Assembly (NCBI RefSeq): GCF_003048405.1
Contig: NZ_PIQS01000006.1
Span: forward strand, 1 to 64,000
Reading direction: 5' to 3'
DNA: 64,000 nucleotides
DNA from: Campylobacter concisus
GTDB taxonomy: Bacteria > Campylobacterota > Campylobacteria > Campylobacterales > Campylobacteraceae
Shown here: piece after piece, positions 35,935 to 45,388 of the stretch
How the letters are laid out: every line of letters starts with the position of its first letter
Numbering within the stretch: position 1 is the first letter of the stretch
Made by a program: the position numbers and the translations under genes
Notes under the pieces: generated by a model
Database searches by the model: none
What the model was told of the DNA's origin: nothing
The model's input: the letters and a program-made list of their open reading frames with translations, nothing else

Positions 35935-36987
35935 ATGAAAAAATTTTTATCTTTTGTAGCAGCTTCAGTGATAGCTACTTCAGCCTTTGCTACGCAGATA
36001 AAAGAGCTTGCAAGCATAGTTGGTGTAAGAGATAACCAGCTAATAGGCTACGGCCTAGTTGTCGGACTAAACGGCACAGGTGATGGCTCAACGTCAAAAT
36101 TTACGATCCAGTCTTTATCAAACATGCTTCAAGGTGTAAACGTAAAGATAAACCCAGATGATATCAAGTCAAAAAACGCAGCTGCTGTTATGGTAACAGC
36201 TAAGCTTCCTGCATTTGCAAGGCATGGCGATAAGCTTGATGTCGTGATCTCATCTATCGGCGATGCAAAAAGCTTGCAAGGTGGTACGCTTCTCATGACG
36301 CCACTAAAAGGCGTTGATGGTGATATTTACGCTTTGGCTCAGGGTGCTTTAAGTATCGGCGGAAAAAGCATGGGTAGATCAGGTGGCAACCACCCAACTG
36401 TTGGATCTATCCTAAATGGAGCTTTGGTCGAGCGAGAAGTGACTTATGACATTTACAATCAAGATAGCATAAGACTAAGCCTAAAAGATACAAATTTTAA
36501 AACCGCTCTTGATATCCAAAACGCTATAAATGCAAATATCTCTGATGATGCCGCAAAGGCGATCGATCCAAGAACGGTTATCGTTAAAAAGCCGGATGAT
36601 GTTAGCATTATCGAGCTTGCAAGTGCTGTGCTTGATCTTGATGTAGAGTATAAGCCAGATGAAAAGATAGTGGTTGATGAGAGAACTGGCACAATAGTAA
36701 GTGGCATAAATGCTGTGGTTAGCCCAGTTGTCTTAACGCATGGTGCAATCACAATAAAAATAGAGCCAAATAGCTATGACGAAGCAGCGCAAAACGATGT
36801 AAATATAGGAAGCGATACGTCGGTCGCACCTAGTCAAAATTTACTTAAAATTTCAGGCGAAAAAACAACCGTTGCAAATGTAACAAGAGCGTTAAATAAG
36901 CTTGGGGCGACACCAAGTGATATCATATCGATACTTGAAAATTTAAAGCGAGTTGGTGCGATACAAGTTGATTTGGAGATAATATAA
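35935..36987 (+). CDS. flgI: Flagellar P-ring protein FlgI
   Basis: 350 residues. Signal peptide ending SAFA, then [20 protein letters not shown], the FlgI start, through VGLNGTGDG and the C-terminal [18 protein letters not shown]. It forms the periplasmic P ring around the rod. AAGGAAAAAAT-like ribosome site (taggaaaaaat). It overlaps flgJ by one base and begins the sigma-54 unit flgI-flgJ. Confidence 0.97.
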   Translation: MKKFLSFVAASVIATSAFATQIKELASIVGVRDNQLIGYGLVVGLNGTGDGSTSKFTIQSLSNMLQGVNVKINPDDIKSKNAAAVMVTAKLPAFARHGDKLDVVISSIGDAKSLQGGTLLMTPLKGVDGDIYALAQGALSIGGKSMGRSGGNHPTVGSILNGALVEREVTYDIYNQDSIRLSLKDTNFKTALDIQNAINANISDDAAKAIDPRTVIVKKPDDVSIIELASAVLDLDVEYKPDEKIVVDERTGTIVSGINAVVSPVVLTHGAITIKIEPNSYDEAAQNDVNIGSDTSVAPSQNLLKISGEKTTVANVTRALNKLGATPSDIISILENLKRVGAIQVDLEII

Positions 36988-37286
36988 TGCAAATAGATAA
37001 CACCTTAGCGCTAAATTCATACAATGAAATTTCAGCAAATAAGATAAAAAACGCAAATGCTAAACAAGATACTCTTTTAAAAGAGCAAACTGATGCCTTT
37101 GAAGCATATATGGTAAAAGCCGTGCTTGATATTGCTTTAAAAGAAGATGAGCACAACTCGCTATATCCAAAGGCTGCTGGTAGCGACATTTATAGGTCAA
37201 TGTATAACGATGCAATGAGTAAAGCATTGAGCGGAAATCTTGGTTTTTCAGAACTTTTGTACGATTTTTTAAAGAGAGACTCTTAA
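36987..37286 (+). CDS. flgJ: Rod-binding protein, FlgJ N-terminal domain only
   Basis: 99 residues. [16 protein letters not shown] and [20 protein letters not shown] match the rod-binding domain of FlgJ. The muramidase domain of enterobacterial FlgJ is absent, as usual in Campylobacter and Helicobacter, where a separate peptidoglycan hydrolase is thought to act. Starts on the last base of the flgI stop codon. Confidence 0.85.
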   Translation: MQIDNTLALNSYNEISANKIKNANAKQDTLLKEQTDAFEAYMVKAVLDIALKEDEHNSLYPKAAGSDIYRSMYNDAMSKALSGNLGFSELLYDFLKRDS

Positions 37287-37307
37287 GTAAATTTATATTC
37301 TGCCGAT
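37283..37307 (+). promoter_or_regulatory. Sigma-28 promoter of flgM
   Basis: TTAAG (37283-37287), 15 bases, CCGAT (37303-37307), the same spacing and CCGATGT core as the flaG promoter. It starts inside the flgJ stop region, 30 bases before flgM. Confidence 0.7.
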
Positions 37308-37338
37308 GTAGTGATATAAACATTTTATTTTAAGAGGT

Positions 37339-37548
37339 ATGAATATGATAAGGCCTTTGAACCAAAGACCAAATTTTCAGGCAAATACGCTAAATAAAAA
37401 TAGCGATGCCAAGGTCGAAACTCAGAGTAAAGAAGTAAGAACAAACGAAAACGCAAAGCTAAAAGAGATAGCTGATGCCATAGCAAATGGCACTTATCAG
37501 GTTGATATCTCAAAAACGGCTAGGGCTGTGGCTGATGCGTTGCTGTAA
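37339..37548 (+). CDS. flgM: Anti-sigma-28 factor FlgM
   Basis: 69 residues. Disordered N-terminus (RPLNQRPNFQANTLNK) and the FlgM core KLKEIADAIANGTYQVDISKTARAVADALL-type C-terminus (given in two parts: LKEIADAIANGTYQVD and ISKTARAVADALL). It binds and inhibits FliA. AAGAGGT precedes the ATG; a second ATG two codons in is possible. Its own sigma-28 promoter gives negative feedback. Confidence 0.92.
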   Translation: MNMIRPLNQRPNFQANTLNKNSDAKVETQSKEVRTNENAKLKEIADAIANGTYQVDISKTARAVADALL

Positions 37549-37561
37549 TTAAGGAATCTAA

Positions 37562-37993
37562 ATGATAAAGAAGCTTTTGGACGAGGCTATAGGCGAGCTT
37601 GATGAGCTTATAAATTTAACCATACAAGATATCGCAAATATAAAAGAGGCTAAGCACTCAAGCGTTGATGAGAGTGTAAAGAAAAAAAATACCTTAGTTC
37701 GTGCATTTGAAGATACAAAAAGAGCACTAGATAAAGAGCTTTTAAAGGTATCAAAAGAAAGCGGTACGACTACACTTGCTAGCGTTTTAGACGATGAGGT
37801 GAAGTCAAAGCTTGTTCTTATGCGTTCAAAGCTTGAAAATTTACATAAAGTAAATAAAGAATATGCAAGACATGTTGTTGCTGTTAAAGAATTTTTTGAC
37901 TCACTTAATGAAAAAATTTTTGGTACTAAAGCAAGTGAATACGGCCAAGATGGAAATAGCATAGATAATAATTTTTATAAATCAAGGGTTTAA
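37562..37993 (+). CDS. flgN: FlgN-like flagellar chaperone
   Basis: 143 residues, wholly helical (KKLLDEAIGELDELINL, NLHKVNKEYARHVVAVKEFF). Position between flgM and flgK and size fit FlgN, the export chaperone of FlgK/FlgL. Sequence similarity alone is weak, as is usual in this family. A 13-base gap follows flgM and four bases precede flgK. Confidence 0.8.
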   Translation: MIKKLLDEAIGELDELINLTIQDIANIKEAKHSSVDESVKKKNTLVRAFEDTKRALDKELLKVSKESGTTTLASVLDDEVKSKLVLMRSKLENLHKVNKEYARHVVAVKEFFDSLNEKIFGTKASEYGQDGNSIDNNFYKSRV

Positions 37994-37996
37994 AAA

Positions 37997-39868
37997 ATGG
38001 CTAATATTTTTATGTCATTAGGCACGGGTGTTTCAGGACTAAATGCAGCCCAGCTTCAAATAAGTACAACCGGAAATAATATCGCAAACGCCGATAGCAA
38101 CTACTATACAAGACAACGTGTTGTCCAATCTGCATCTCCAGCGATGAATACAGTCCCTGGCGGAGTTGGCACAGGCACACAAGTAGATACTATAACAAGG
38201 CTTCATGATGAGTTTGCCTACTCAAGACTAAAATACTCATCGTCAAATTTAGAAAATACAGCCTATAAACAAAGAATTTTGCAAGAAGCTACAAAATATT
38301 TTCCTGACCTAAAAGATAATGGAATGGTGAAAGATATTCAGGAGTATTTTTCCGCATGGAATAACTTTGCTTCAAACCCTAATGCAGGCGCTCAGAAAGT
38401 AAATTTAATAAATAAAGCAAGTGTATTGACTGCAAGTATCAACCGCTCATCAAAGATGCTTTATGATATGCATGAAAAGATTGATGAAACAATAAAAATA
38501 AATATAAAAGAGATAAATTCTCTAGGCAGACAAATAGCAAATATTAATAAGCAAATCCAAAGAATAGAATCAGGCGCAGACGCTGGTATAAAAATAAATG
38601 CAAATGATCTTCGTGATAAACGTGATGAGCTTGAGCTTGCTATGTCAAAGCTGGTAAATACAGCAGTTTATAAAAGCGATCTAAAGAGCAATTCTAGGGT
38701 AGATACAGGAATAACAGATCAAGGAAAATACTACAATCTAAACATTGGTGGCGTAAGTATCGTTGATGGTGTAAATTTTCATGAAATTTCTATGAGTTCA
38801 ACCGAAAGTGGACGATATACAAAAATTTATTATGAAAGAGAAGATGGCAGAAGAATCCCAATGGAGGAAAAGATTACAGGTGGTAAAATTGGAGCTGCAC
38901 TTGATCTTAGGGGTAGAAACTACGAGCCAGATAATGATAAATTTAGCGACGGAACGATCCAAAAATATATTGATAATTTAAATACATTTAGTAAAACCTT
39001 GATAACAAGTACAAATAATATCTATGCCGAATCCGCAGTTGAAATTTCTAACTCAGATCCGATAAGTTATTTAGAAGGCGATAAGACGTTGATGAATCAT
39101 GATAATAGCATAAGAAATGGAAGTTTTGAAGCTATTGTTTATGATAACAAAGGCAATGTCGTGGCCAGAAAAACTATAAATGTAAATGGCACGACGACGA
39201 TGAATGATACAAGATATGGCAACTCTATCGTCAAAGACTTTAACTCAAACTCAGATGACAATAAAGACAATAATATGTTAAATGACGTTGATGACTTTTT
39301 CGAGGCATCATATTTTTATGATAAAAATACTAAAAAAGGCACATTTTCTCTCATTCCAAAACAAGCTCAAGGGCTTTATAGCATATCAATAGTCGATCAC
39401 GGTACAAATTTCCCAGGCGCTGTTGGTATAAATAGATTTTTTTCAGGTACTGACTCAAATAGTATCGGTATAAATCAAAATTTTACCCAAGACCACACAA
39501 AGCTTCGTGCCTACTCAAAGCCGGTTATCGGAAATAATGAAGTTGCAAATAAAATGATCCAGCTTCAGTATCAAAAGCAAACCTTTTACTCAAGTGGCAT
39601 AGCGCTTGATAGAGATGAGACGATCGAGGGATATTACCGCTATCTTACGACTGACATGGCGAGTGATACAGAGGCGAATAATACGATCCACGATACAAAT
39701 ACATCTTTGCAAAAGACAGCTGAAGAGGAATTTCAATCAACAAGTGGCGTAGATACGAACGAAGAGCTTACGAATTTGATCCGCTTTCAAGCAAGTTACG
39801 GCGCAGCGGCAAAGATCATCACGACAGTTGATCAAATGCTTGACACGCTTCTTTCACTAAAACAATGA
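37997..39868 (+). CDS. flgK: Flagellar hook-associated protein 1, FlgK
   Basis: 623 residues. N-terminal rod/hook motif GVSGLNAAQLQISTTGNN IANADSNYYTR (split here), central domains, and C-terminal NLIRFQASYGAAAKIITT. It joins hook and filament. AAAAAATGG context, coupled to flgN by four bases. The next gene starts inside its stop codon (ATGA overlap). Confidence 0.97.
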   Translation: MANIFMSLGTGVSGLNAAQLQISTTGNNIANADSNYYTRQRVVQSASPAMNTVPGGVGTGTQVDTITRLHDEFAYSRLKYSSSNLENTAYKQRILQEATKYFPDLKDNGMVKDIQEYFSAWNNFASNPNAGAQKVNLINKASVLTASINRSSKMLYDMHEKIDETIKINIKEINSLGRQIANINKQIQRIESGADAGIKINANDLRDKRDELELAMSKLVNTAVYKSDLKSNSRVDTGITDQGKYYNLNIGGVSIVDGVNFHEISMSSTESGRYTKIYYEREDGRRIPMEEKITGGKIGAALDLRGRNYEPDNDKFSDGTIQKYIDNLNTFSKTLITSTNNIYAESAVEISNSDPISYLEGDKTLMNHDNSIRNGSFEAIVYDNKGNVVARKTINVNGTTTMNDTRYGNSIVKDFNSNSDDNKDNNMLNDVDDFFEASYFYDKNTKKGTFSLIPKQAQGLYSISIVDHGTNFPGAVGINRFFSGTDSNSIGINQNFTQDHTKLRAYSKPVIGNNEVANKMIQLQYQKQTFYSSGIALDRDETIEGYYRYLTTDMASDTEANNTIHDTNTSLQKTAEEEFQSTSGVDTNEELTNLIRFQASYGAAAKIITTVDQMLDTLLSLKQ

Positions 39869-40632
39869 GCGAGCTAAAGAGCCTTTTAGACTCGCACGTA
39901 CTTAGCAAAAATACAAATTTGGGGCTGTTTGAAGCCCCAGATCCACTTCAAGTAGCTACTAAATTTAAAGAGCCAAACATAGCACTCATTTGTGCGTTAT
40001 TTGCCTATGGCAACGCAAAGATGATAGTAAAATTTCTAAATTCACTTGACTTTAGCTTACTTGATGAGAGCGAGCAAAATATCAAGAAAAATTTATCAAA
40101 TTTTAAATACCGCTTTCAAAATGAAAATGATGTGAGAGAAATTTTTATTACTCTCTCACGCCTTAAAAAAGAGGGCGAGATAGAAGGAATTTTACGCCAA
40201 GGTCTTGCAAAAAATGGCGAGATGATAGAGGGCGTAAATGAGCTTATCAAATTTATATATAAGCTAAATTCTTACCGCTCGGACGGATATGAGTTTTTCT
40301 TTGGTAAGAGTTTTAACAAAGAGCCACAAAGCCCATATAAACGCTATAACATGTATCTTCGCTGGATGGTAAGAGATAGTGATATCGACCTTGGGCTATT
40401 TAAGAATTTACCAAAAGATAGGCTTTTGATACCGCTTGATGTGCATACGCATAGAGTTTCTTTAAATTTAGGACTTACAAATAGAAAGAGCTACGATTTT
40501 AAAGCAGTCATGGATCTTACAAAAAAACTTAGAGAATTTGACGAGTTTGATCCGATAAAATACGACTTTGCGCTTTATAGAATAGGACAGAGTAAAGAGC
40601 TAGAAACTATCGTAAAAAATCTCAAAAAATAA
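39865..40632 (+). CDS. TIGR02757 / DUF2400 family protein
   Basis: 255 residues, no signal peptide. FKEPNIALICALFAYGNAK, KRYNMYLRWMVRDSDIDLG and LLIPLDVHTHRVSLNLGL match the DUF2400 family, whose function is unknown (helical, distantly DNA-glycosylase-like by layout). It overlaps flgK by four bases, a conserved place in Campylobacter (Cj1467-like), but no flagellar role is known. Confidence 0.85.
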   Translation: MSELKSLLDSHVLSKNTNLGLFEAPDPLQVATKFKEPNIALICALFAYGNAKMIVKFLNSLDFSLLDESEQNIKKNLSNFKYRFQNENDVREIFITLSRLKKEGEIEGILRQGLAKNGEMIEGVNELIKFIYKLNSYRSDGYEFFFGKSFNKEPQSPYKRYNMYLRWMVRDSDIDLGLFKNLPKDRLLIPLDVHTHRVSLNLGLTNRKSYDFKAVMDLTKKLREFDEFDPIKYDFALYRIGQSKELETIVKNLKK

Positions 40633-40641
40633 AAATTATTG

Positions 40642-40659
40642 CTAAATTTTTAAATTTAG
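40642..40659. repeat. 18-bp palindrome upstream of sodC
   Basis: CTAAATTT-TT-AAATTTAG, perfect arms. It is 40 bases before the sodC ATG, near the -35 region of a possible TACAAT (40673-40678). Operator or terminator of the upstream gene. Confidence 0.4.
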
Positions 40660-40698
40660 GGTAGACTTGCCATACAATTTTATCCATAAGGAGATTGT

Positions 40699-41235
40699 AT
40701 GAAAAAAATCGTTTTACTAAGTGCAGTTTTAGGAACTTTGCTTTTTGCTCACGAAGGTCATCACTTTGATGCAAAAGCTGGAGAGCATCTAGTTATACCT
40801 GTTAATGAACTAAGCGAGAAGGGCGATAAGAGTGTCGGCGAAGTAGTAGCTGTTAAGACAAACTACGGCGTTGCATTTTTTCCAAATTTAAAAGGACTTA
40901 CTGCAGGACTACACGGCTTTCACATCCATGAAAATGCTGACTGTGGTGCGACTGAAAAAGGTCTTGGCATGAAAGCAGGCGGTCACTGGGATCCAGCTGG
41001 CACAAAGATCCACTCTTTTGCATGGGATGATAAAGGTCACAAAGGCGATTTGCCAGCACTTTACGTAGATGTTGAGGGTAATGCGAACTATCCAGTGCTA
41101 GCCCCAAAGATAAAAAGTCTTGACGAGCTAAAAGGTCACTCACTAATGGTTCATGTTGGTGGTGATAATCACAGCGACAACCCAAAAGCACTTGGCGGTG
41201 GCGGTGCTAGAATGCTTTGTGGCGTTATTAAGTAA
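40699..41235 (+). CDS. sodC: Cu/Zn superoxide dismutase, periplasmic
   Basis: 178 residues. Signal peptide ending LLFA, then a mature N-terminus [13 protein letters not shown] that is rich in histidine. Copper ligands in GFHIHEN, bridge and zinc ligands in GGHWDP and GHKGDLP (with the Asp), the last copper His in [11 protein letters not shown], and the disulfide pair in NADC and RMLCG are all present. It destroys superoxide in the periplasm. AAGGAG precedes the ATG. Single gene, 66 bases after the DUF2400 gene. Confidence 0.96.
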   Translation: MKKIVLLSAVLGTLLFAHEGHHFDAKAGEHLVIPVNELSEKGDKSVGEVVAVKTNYGVAFFPNLKGLTAGLHGFHIHENADCGATEKGLGMKAGGHWDPAGTKIHSFAWDDKGHKGDLPALYVDVEGNANYPVLAPKIKSLDELKGHSLMVHVGGDNHSDNPKALGGGGARMLCGVIK

Positions 41236-41388
41236 TCACTTTAATAAACGAGTCTTTGCGCTAGATCTAAAGGCTCGTTAAAATTTATAAATTTTAAAAA
41301 TCTCTCATTTCAAATATAAAAATTTTACAAAAAGATAAGTACAAATAAATTACAATCTACTTTTATTTCAATTATCAAAAGAGCAAAA

Positions 41389-42150
41389 ATGGAATTTGAT
41401 CTACTTAGCTATGTCGTTTTTTTTGTAGCTGCATTTTTAGGCGGTTTTATCGATTCTATCGCTGGGGGAGGCGGGCTTATAACGCTTCCAGCTATTATGG
41501 CGATGGGCGTGCCACCACACCTTGCACTTGGTACAAATAAGCTTCAAGGAGTCTTTGGTAGCTTTACAGCAACCCTAAATTTCACAAAACGGGGATTAAT
41601 TAATTATAAAGAGTGCTTTGTAGGTATTGTTTTTACTTTTATTGGAGCTATCATTGGAGCAGTGGTGATCCTATTTTTAAATACAAATTTTTTAAAGATA
41701 ATTATCCCATTTTTACTGATTGCTATTTTTATCTATACGCTTTTTATGCCAAAAGTCGGTGAAAATGATAGAGCCGCAAAGATGAATGAAAAGCTATTTT
41801 ATGTAGTTTTTGGGCTGATACTTGGCTTTTATGATGGTTTTTTTGGTCCAGGAACAGGCTCTTTTTGGACATTTGCGATAGTGGCATTAATTGGGCTAAA
41901 TTTAAAAAAGGCTGTCGCTCATACAAAACTTTTAAATTTTACTAGTAATATCGTTGCCCTTGGCATTTTTATAGCTGGTGGCCAGATGCTTTGGGCTGTT
42001 GGACTTTTAATGGCAGTTGGTCAAATTTTAGGCGCATATTTTGGATCAAATCTTGTCATTAAAAAAGAGGTCAAATTTATTAGAACAATGTTTTTAGCAG
42101 TCGTTGCAGTTACTATTTGTAAATTGATTTTCGATTATTTCAGAGTTTAA
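41389..42150 (+). CDS. TSUP (TauE/SafE) family permease
   Basis: 253 residues with about eight membrane helices. GGFIDSIAGGGGLITLPA and LGTNKLQGVFGS are the first TSUP repeat; GFYDGFFGPGTGSF and AHTKLLNFTSNI the second. Members export sulfite, sulfoacetate or related anions; the substrate here is unknown and no sulfur genes flank it. Monocistronic by spacing (153 bases upstream, 65 downstream). Confidence 0.9.
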   Translation: MEFDLLSYVVFFVAAFLGGFIDSIAGGGGLITLPAIMAMGVPPHLALGTNKLQGVFGSFTATLNFTKRGLINYKECFVGIVFTFIGAIIGAVVILFLNTNFLKIIIPFLLIAIFIYTLFMPKVGENDRAAKMNEKLFYVVFGLILGFYDGFFGPGTGSFWTFAIVALIGLNLKKAVAHTKLLNFTSNIVALGIFIAGGQMLWAVGLLMAVGQILGAYFGSNLVIKKEVKFIRTMFLAVVAVTICKLIFDYFRV

Positions 42151-42215
42151 AATTAAAAATGTTTTAACAATAATTTTGTTACAATCACGCAAAATTCTAA
42201 ATCCAAGGTAAATTA

Positions 42216-42899
42216 ATGAAAGATTTGTTTCTATTTTCAAATTTCCTAAATAACTCCCACGCCTTTATCTATGCGTTTCACTTTCTGCTTGTAGCTTTGA
42301 TTGTTATCATAGTTGCTTATATAGCAAGGAGTAAGATGCAACTTGTGCCAAGAGGTCTTCAAAATATAGTTGAAGCTTATTTAGAGGGCGTTATATCGAT
42401 GGGAAGAGATACTTTAGGTAGTGAAAAACTAGCAAGGAAATATCTTCCACTTGTTGCAACTATCGGTTTTATCGTATTTTTTTCAAATGTTGTAGGTATT
42501 ATTCCTGGATTTGAGTCGCCAACTTCAAGTCTAAATTTAACTCTAGTTTTGGCTTTAGTTGTATTTGTTTATTACAACTTTGAGGGCATTAGAGAAAATG
42601 GATTTTTCAAATACTTTGGACACTTTATGGGACCGAATAAATTTCTAGCTCCTATTATGTTTCCAGTTGAAGTCATCTCACATCTTTCACGTGTAGTTTC
42701 GCTATCATTTCGTCTTTTTGGTAATATCAAGGGTGATGATCTATTCTTGCTAGCGATGCTTACACTTGCACCTTGGTTTGCTCCACTTCCAGCTTTTGCG
42801 CTTCTAACGCTTATGGCTGTTTTGCAAACATTTATCTTTATGATGCTAACTTACGTTTATCTAGCCGGTGCCGTTGCTATTAGTGAGCACGAGCATTAA
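42216..42899 (+). CDS. atpB: ATP synthase F0 subunit a
   Basis: 227 residues, five to six membrane helices. [20 protein letters not shown] contains the essential arginine; the proton half-channel residues lie in [16 protein letters not shown] and in [14 protein letters not shown]. It forms the proton path of the rotary ATPase. As in other epsilonproteobacteria it is separate from the rest of the atp genes. It is followed by a clear terminator. Confidence 0.97.
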   Translation: MKDLFLFSNFLNNSHAFIYAFHFLLVALIVIIVAYIARSKMQLVPRGLQNIVEAYLEGVISMGRDTLGSEKLARKYLPLVATIGFIVFFSNVVGIIPGFESPTSSLNLTLVLALVVFVYYNFEGIRENGFFKYFGHFMGPNKFLAPIMFPVEVISHLSRVVSLSFRLFGNIKGDDLFLLAMLTLAPWFAPLPAFALLTLMAVLQTFIFMMLTYVYLAGAVAISEHEH

Positions 42900-42904
42900 A
42901 ATTT

Positions 42905-42930
42905 AAAGCCATATTTTTATATGGCTTTTT
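42905..42930 (+). terminator. Rho-independent terminator of atpB
   Basis: AAAGCCATAT (42905-42914), loop TTTT, ATATGGCTTT (42919-42928), then TT and a T-rich stretch. Ten-base perfect stem starting six bases after the atpB stop. Confidence 0.85.
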
Positions 42931-43063
42931 CCTTTTTAAAACTATTTAAATTTTTAAATCACATTCTTTATTTTTCCAGTCAAAACGCTCATTTTTAGAT
43001 ATTTTAAAAGAAAGTATCGCTAAAATACGCCTTAAAAATTTGTATAAATTTAAAGGTAAAAAT

Positions 43064-44485
43064 ATGTTTGAAGTCGTTATTGGTTTAGAAGTTCACACTC
43101 AGCTTAATACAAAAACTAAAATTTTCTGCTCTTGCTCAACTAGCTTCGGCGATGAGGCAAATACTCATGTTTGCCCAACTTGCCTAGCACTTCCTGGAGC
43201 GCTACCTGTGCTAAACAAAGAGGCTGTAAAAAAGGCTATCAGTTTTGGCACAGCGATAAATGCTAAGATCAATAAAAAATCAGTCTTTAATAGAAAAAAC
43301 TACTTCTATCCAGACCTTCCAAAGGCATATCAAATTTCTCAGTTTGAGATACCTATCGTTGAAGGTGGCGAGCTAATTATCGACGTAAATGGCACTAAAA
43401 AACGCATAGGTGTAACAAGAGCACACCTTGAAGAGGATGCTGGCAAGAACATCCACGAAGAAACCGAGAGTCTGGTTGATCTAAACAGAGCCGGCACACC
43501 ACTTCTTGAGATAGTTAGTGAGCCAGATCTTAGAAGCAGCGATGAGGCGGTGGCTTATCTTAAAAAACTACACTCAATCCTTCGCTTTTTAAATATAAGT
43601 GATGCAAATATGCAGGAAGGTAGCTTTCGCTGCGACGCAAACGTCTCTATCCGTCCAAAAGGCGATACCAAGCTTTATACAAGGGTTGAGATAAAAAATC
43701 TAAACTCATTTAAATTTATCCAAAAGGCGATTGACTACGAAGTAGAGCGCCAAAGTGCAGCTTGGGAAGATGGTAAATACGACCAAGAAGTCTATCAAGA
43801 GACAAGGCTGTTTGACACGACAAATTTAGTGACAAGATCTATGCGTGGCAAAGAGGATAGCGCGGAGTATAGATACTTTCCTGACCCTGATTTGCTGCCA
43901 GTTGAGATATCAGAAGATATGTATAACGAAGCGATAAAAATTCCAGAGCTTGCCGAGCAAAAGGTCGCAAGATATGTTAGCGAGCTAGGCGTAAAAGAGA
44001 GTGATGCGCTAAATTTAACTCAAAGCGTTGAGATGGCTAGATATTTTGAAGAGTTGATCGCTGCTGGAATTCAGCCAAAACTAGCTACTACATGGCTAAT
44101 AGTTGAGCTTCTTGGCCGCTTAAATAACGGCGTAACGATCGAGACAAGCCCAGTTAATAGTGCTAAAATGATAAATTTACTAAAACGCATAGAAGATGGA
44201 ACGATAAGCGGCAAGGCTGCAAAAGAGGTTCTAGACTACCTAATGGAAAATGACGCGGACGTCGATAGTGTCATCGAAAAGCTTGGCTTAAAACAAGTGA
44301 GCGACGACTCAGCGATTATTGCGATCATAGATCAAATTTTGGTTGCAAATACTGACAAAGTCGAAGAGTATAAAAACGGCAAAGATAAGATGTTTGGCTT
44401 CTTTGTCGGTCAGGTGATGAAAGAGGGCAAGGGTGCCTTTAATCCAGGCAAGGTCAATGAGCTTTTAAAGGCCAAAATAGGCTAA
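43064..44485 (+). CDS. gatB: Asp-tRNA(Asn)/Glu-tRNA(Gln) amidotransferase subunit B
   Basis: 473 residues from ATG 43064; an earlier in-frame start at 43040 lacks a ribosome site, while AAAGGTAAAA precedes this one. [17 protein letters not shown] opens the family; CSTSFG and CPTCLALPG are the zinc-site cysteines; [18 protein letters not shown] is the GatB signature; the C-terminal GatB/YqeY helical tail is complete. It phosphorylates and amidates mischarged tRNA with GatA and GatC, which are not in the window. Confidence 0.97.
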   Translation: MFEVVIGLEVHTQLNTKTKIFCSCSTSFGDEANTHVCPTCLALPGALPVLNKEAVKKAISFGTAINAKINKKSVFNRKNYFYPDLPKAYQISQFEIPIVEGGELIIDVNGTKKRIGVTRAHLEEDAGKNIHEETESLVDLNRAGTPLLEIVSEPDLRSSDEAVAYLKKLHSILRFLNISDANMQEGSFRCDANVSIRPKGDTKLYTRVEIKNLNSFKFIQKAIDYEVERQSAAWEDGKYDQEVYQETRLFDTTNLVTRSMRGKEDSAEYRYFPDPDLLPVEISEDMYNEAIKIPELAEQKVARYVSELGVKESDALNLTQSVEMARYFEELIAAGIQPKLATTWLIVELLGRLNNGVTIETSPVNSAKMINLLKRIEDGTISGKAAKEVLDYLMENDADVDSVIEKLGLKQVSDDSAIIAIIDQILVANTDKVEEYKNGKDKMFGFFVGQVMKEGKGAFNPGKVNELLKAKIG

Positions 44486-44497
44486 AAAAGGGCTAAA

Positions 44498-45388
44498 ATG
44501 AGCATAGCAGTCATCGGAGCTGGCAAGTGGGGCAGTGCGCTTTTTCACGCATTTAGTGAAAATAACGAGTGTGTCATCAGCTCAAGAACGCCAAGAGACA
44601 TGCTAAATTTTGTAAGCTTGGATGAAGCCTTGAAGTGCGAATATCTAGTCTGCACGATCCCAACGCAAGCTACAAATTTATGGCTAAAGCAAAACTACAA
44701 AAACAAAGATCAAAAGATCTTAGTCGCCAGTAAGGGCATAGATACGACAAATCTTAAATTTCTAAATGAAATTTACGAGGATTTTGTTGATGGAGAAAAT
44801 TTAGCCTTTCTCTCAGGGCCGACCTTTGCAAAAGAGATCATGCAGAAGCTACCTTGCGCCTTGGTGGTAAATTCTAAAAATCAAAATTTAGCTTCAAAAT
44901 TTGCTTCATTTTTTCCAAACTATATGAAAGCATACACTTCTGATGACGTGATCGGCGCTGAGGTGTGTGGTGCCTATAAAAACGTGATCGCCATAGCTGG
45001 CGGCATCTGTGACGGCCTTGGTCTTGGCAACAACGCAAGGGCAAGTCTCATTTCACGTGGGCTTGTCGAGATGGCCAGATTTGGCAAATTTTTTGGCGCA
45101 AAAGATGAGACATTTATGGGGCTAAGCGGCGCAGGGGATCTGTTTTTAACTGCCTCATCGATACTTTCACGCAACTACCGCGTAGGCCTTGGCATCGCAA
45201 GGCACGAGAGATTAGAGAAAATTTTAAATGAGCTTGGCGAGGTAGCCGAGGGCGTCGATACAGCAAGAGCTATTAGCAAGATTGCCAAAGAAAAGGGCAT
45301 ATATGTTCCGATTGCCAGTGAGGTTGAAAATATGCTAAATGGCAAAGATGTTTTTGAGAGCGTAAAATCGCTTTTGGGAAGAAGATGA
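44498..45388 (+). CDS. gpsA: Glycerol-3-phosphate dehydrogenase [NAD(P)+]
   Basis: 296 residues. Dinucleotide loop VIGAGKWGSAL, ASKGID, SGPTFAKEI and the catalytic lysine in CGAYKNVIAIAGGI; GLSGAGDLFLT follows. It makes sn-glycerol-3-phosphate for phospholipids. Twelve bases after gatB and overlapping the next gene by four bases, as in C. jejuni gatB-gpsA. Confidence 0.96.
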   Translation: MSIAVIGAGKWGSALFHAFSENNECVISSRTPRDMLNFVSLDEALKCEYLVCTIPTQATNLWLKQNYKNKDQKILVASKGIDTTNLKFLNEIYEDFVDGENLAFLSGPTFAKEIMQKLPCALVVNSKNQNLASKFASFFPNYMKAYTSDDVIGAEVCGAYKNVIAIAGGICDGLGLGNNARASLISRGLVEMARFGKFFGAKDETFMGLSGAGDLFLTASSILSRNYRVGLGIARHERLEKILNELGEVAEGVDTARAISKIAKEKGIYVPIASEVENMLNGKDVFESVKSLLGRR

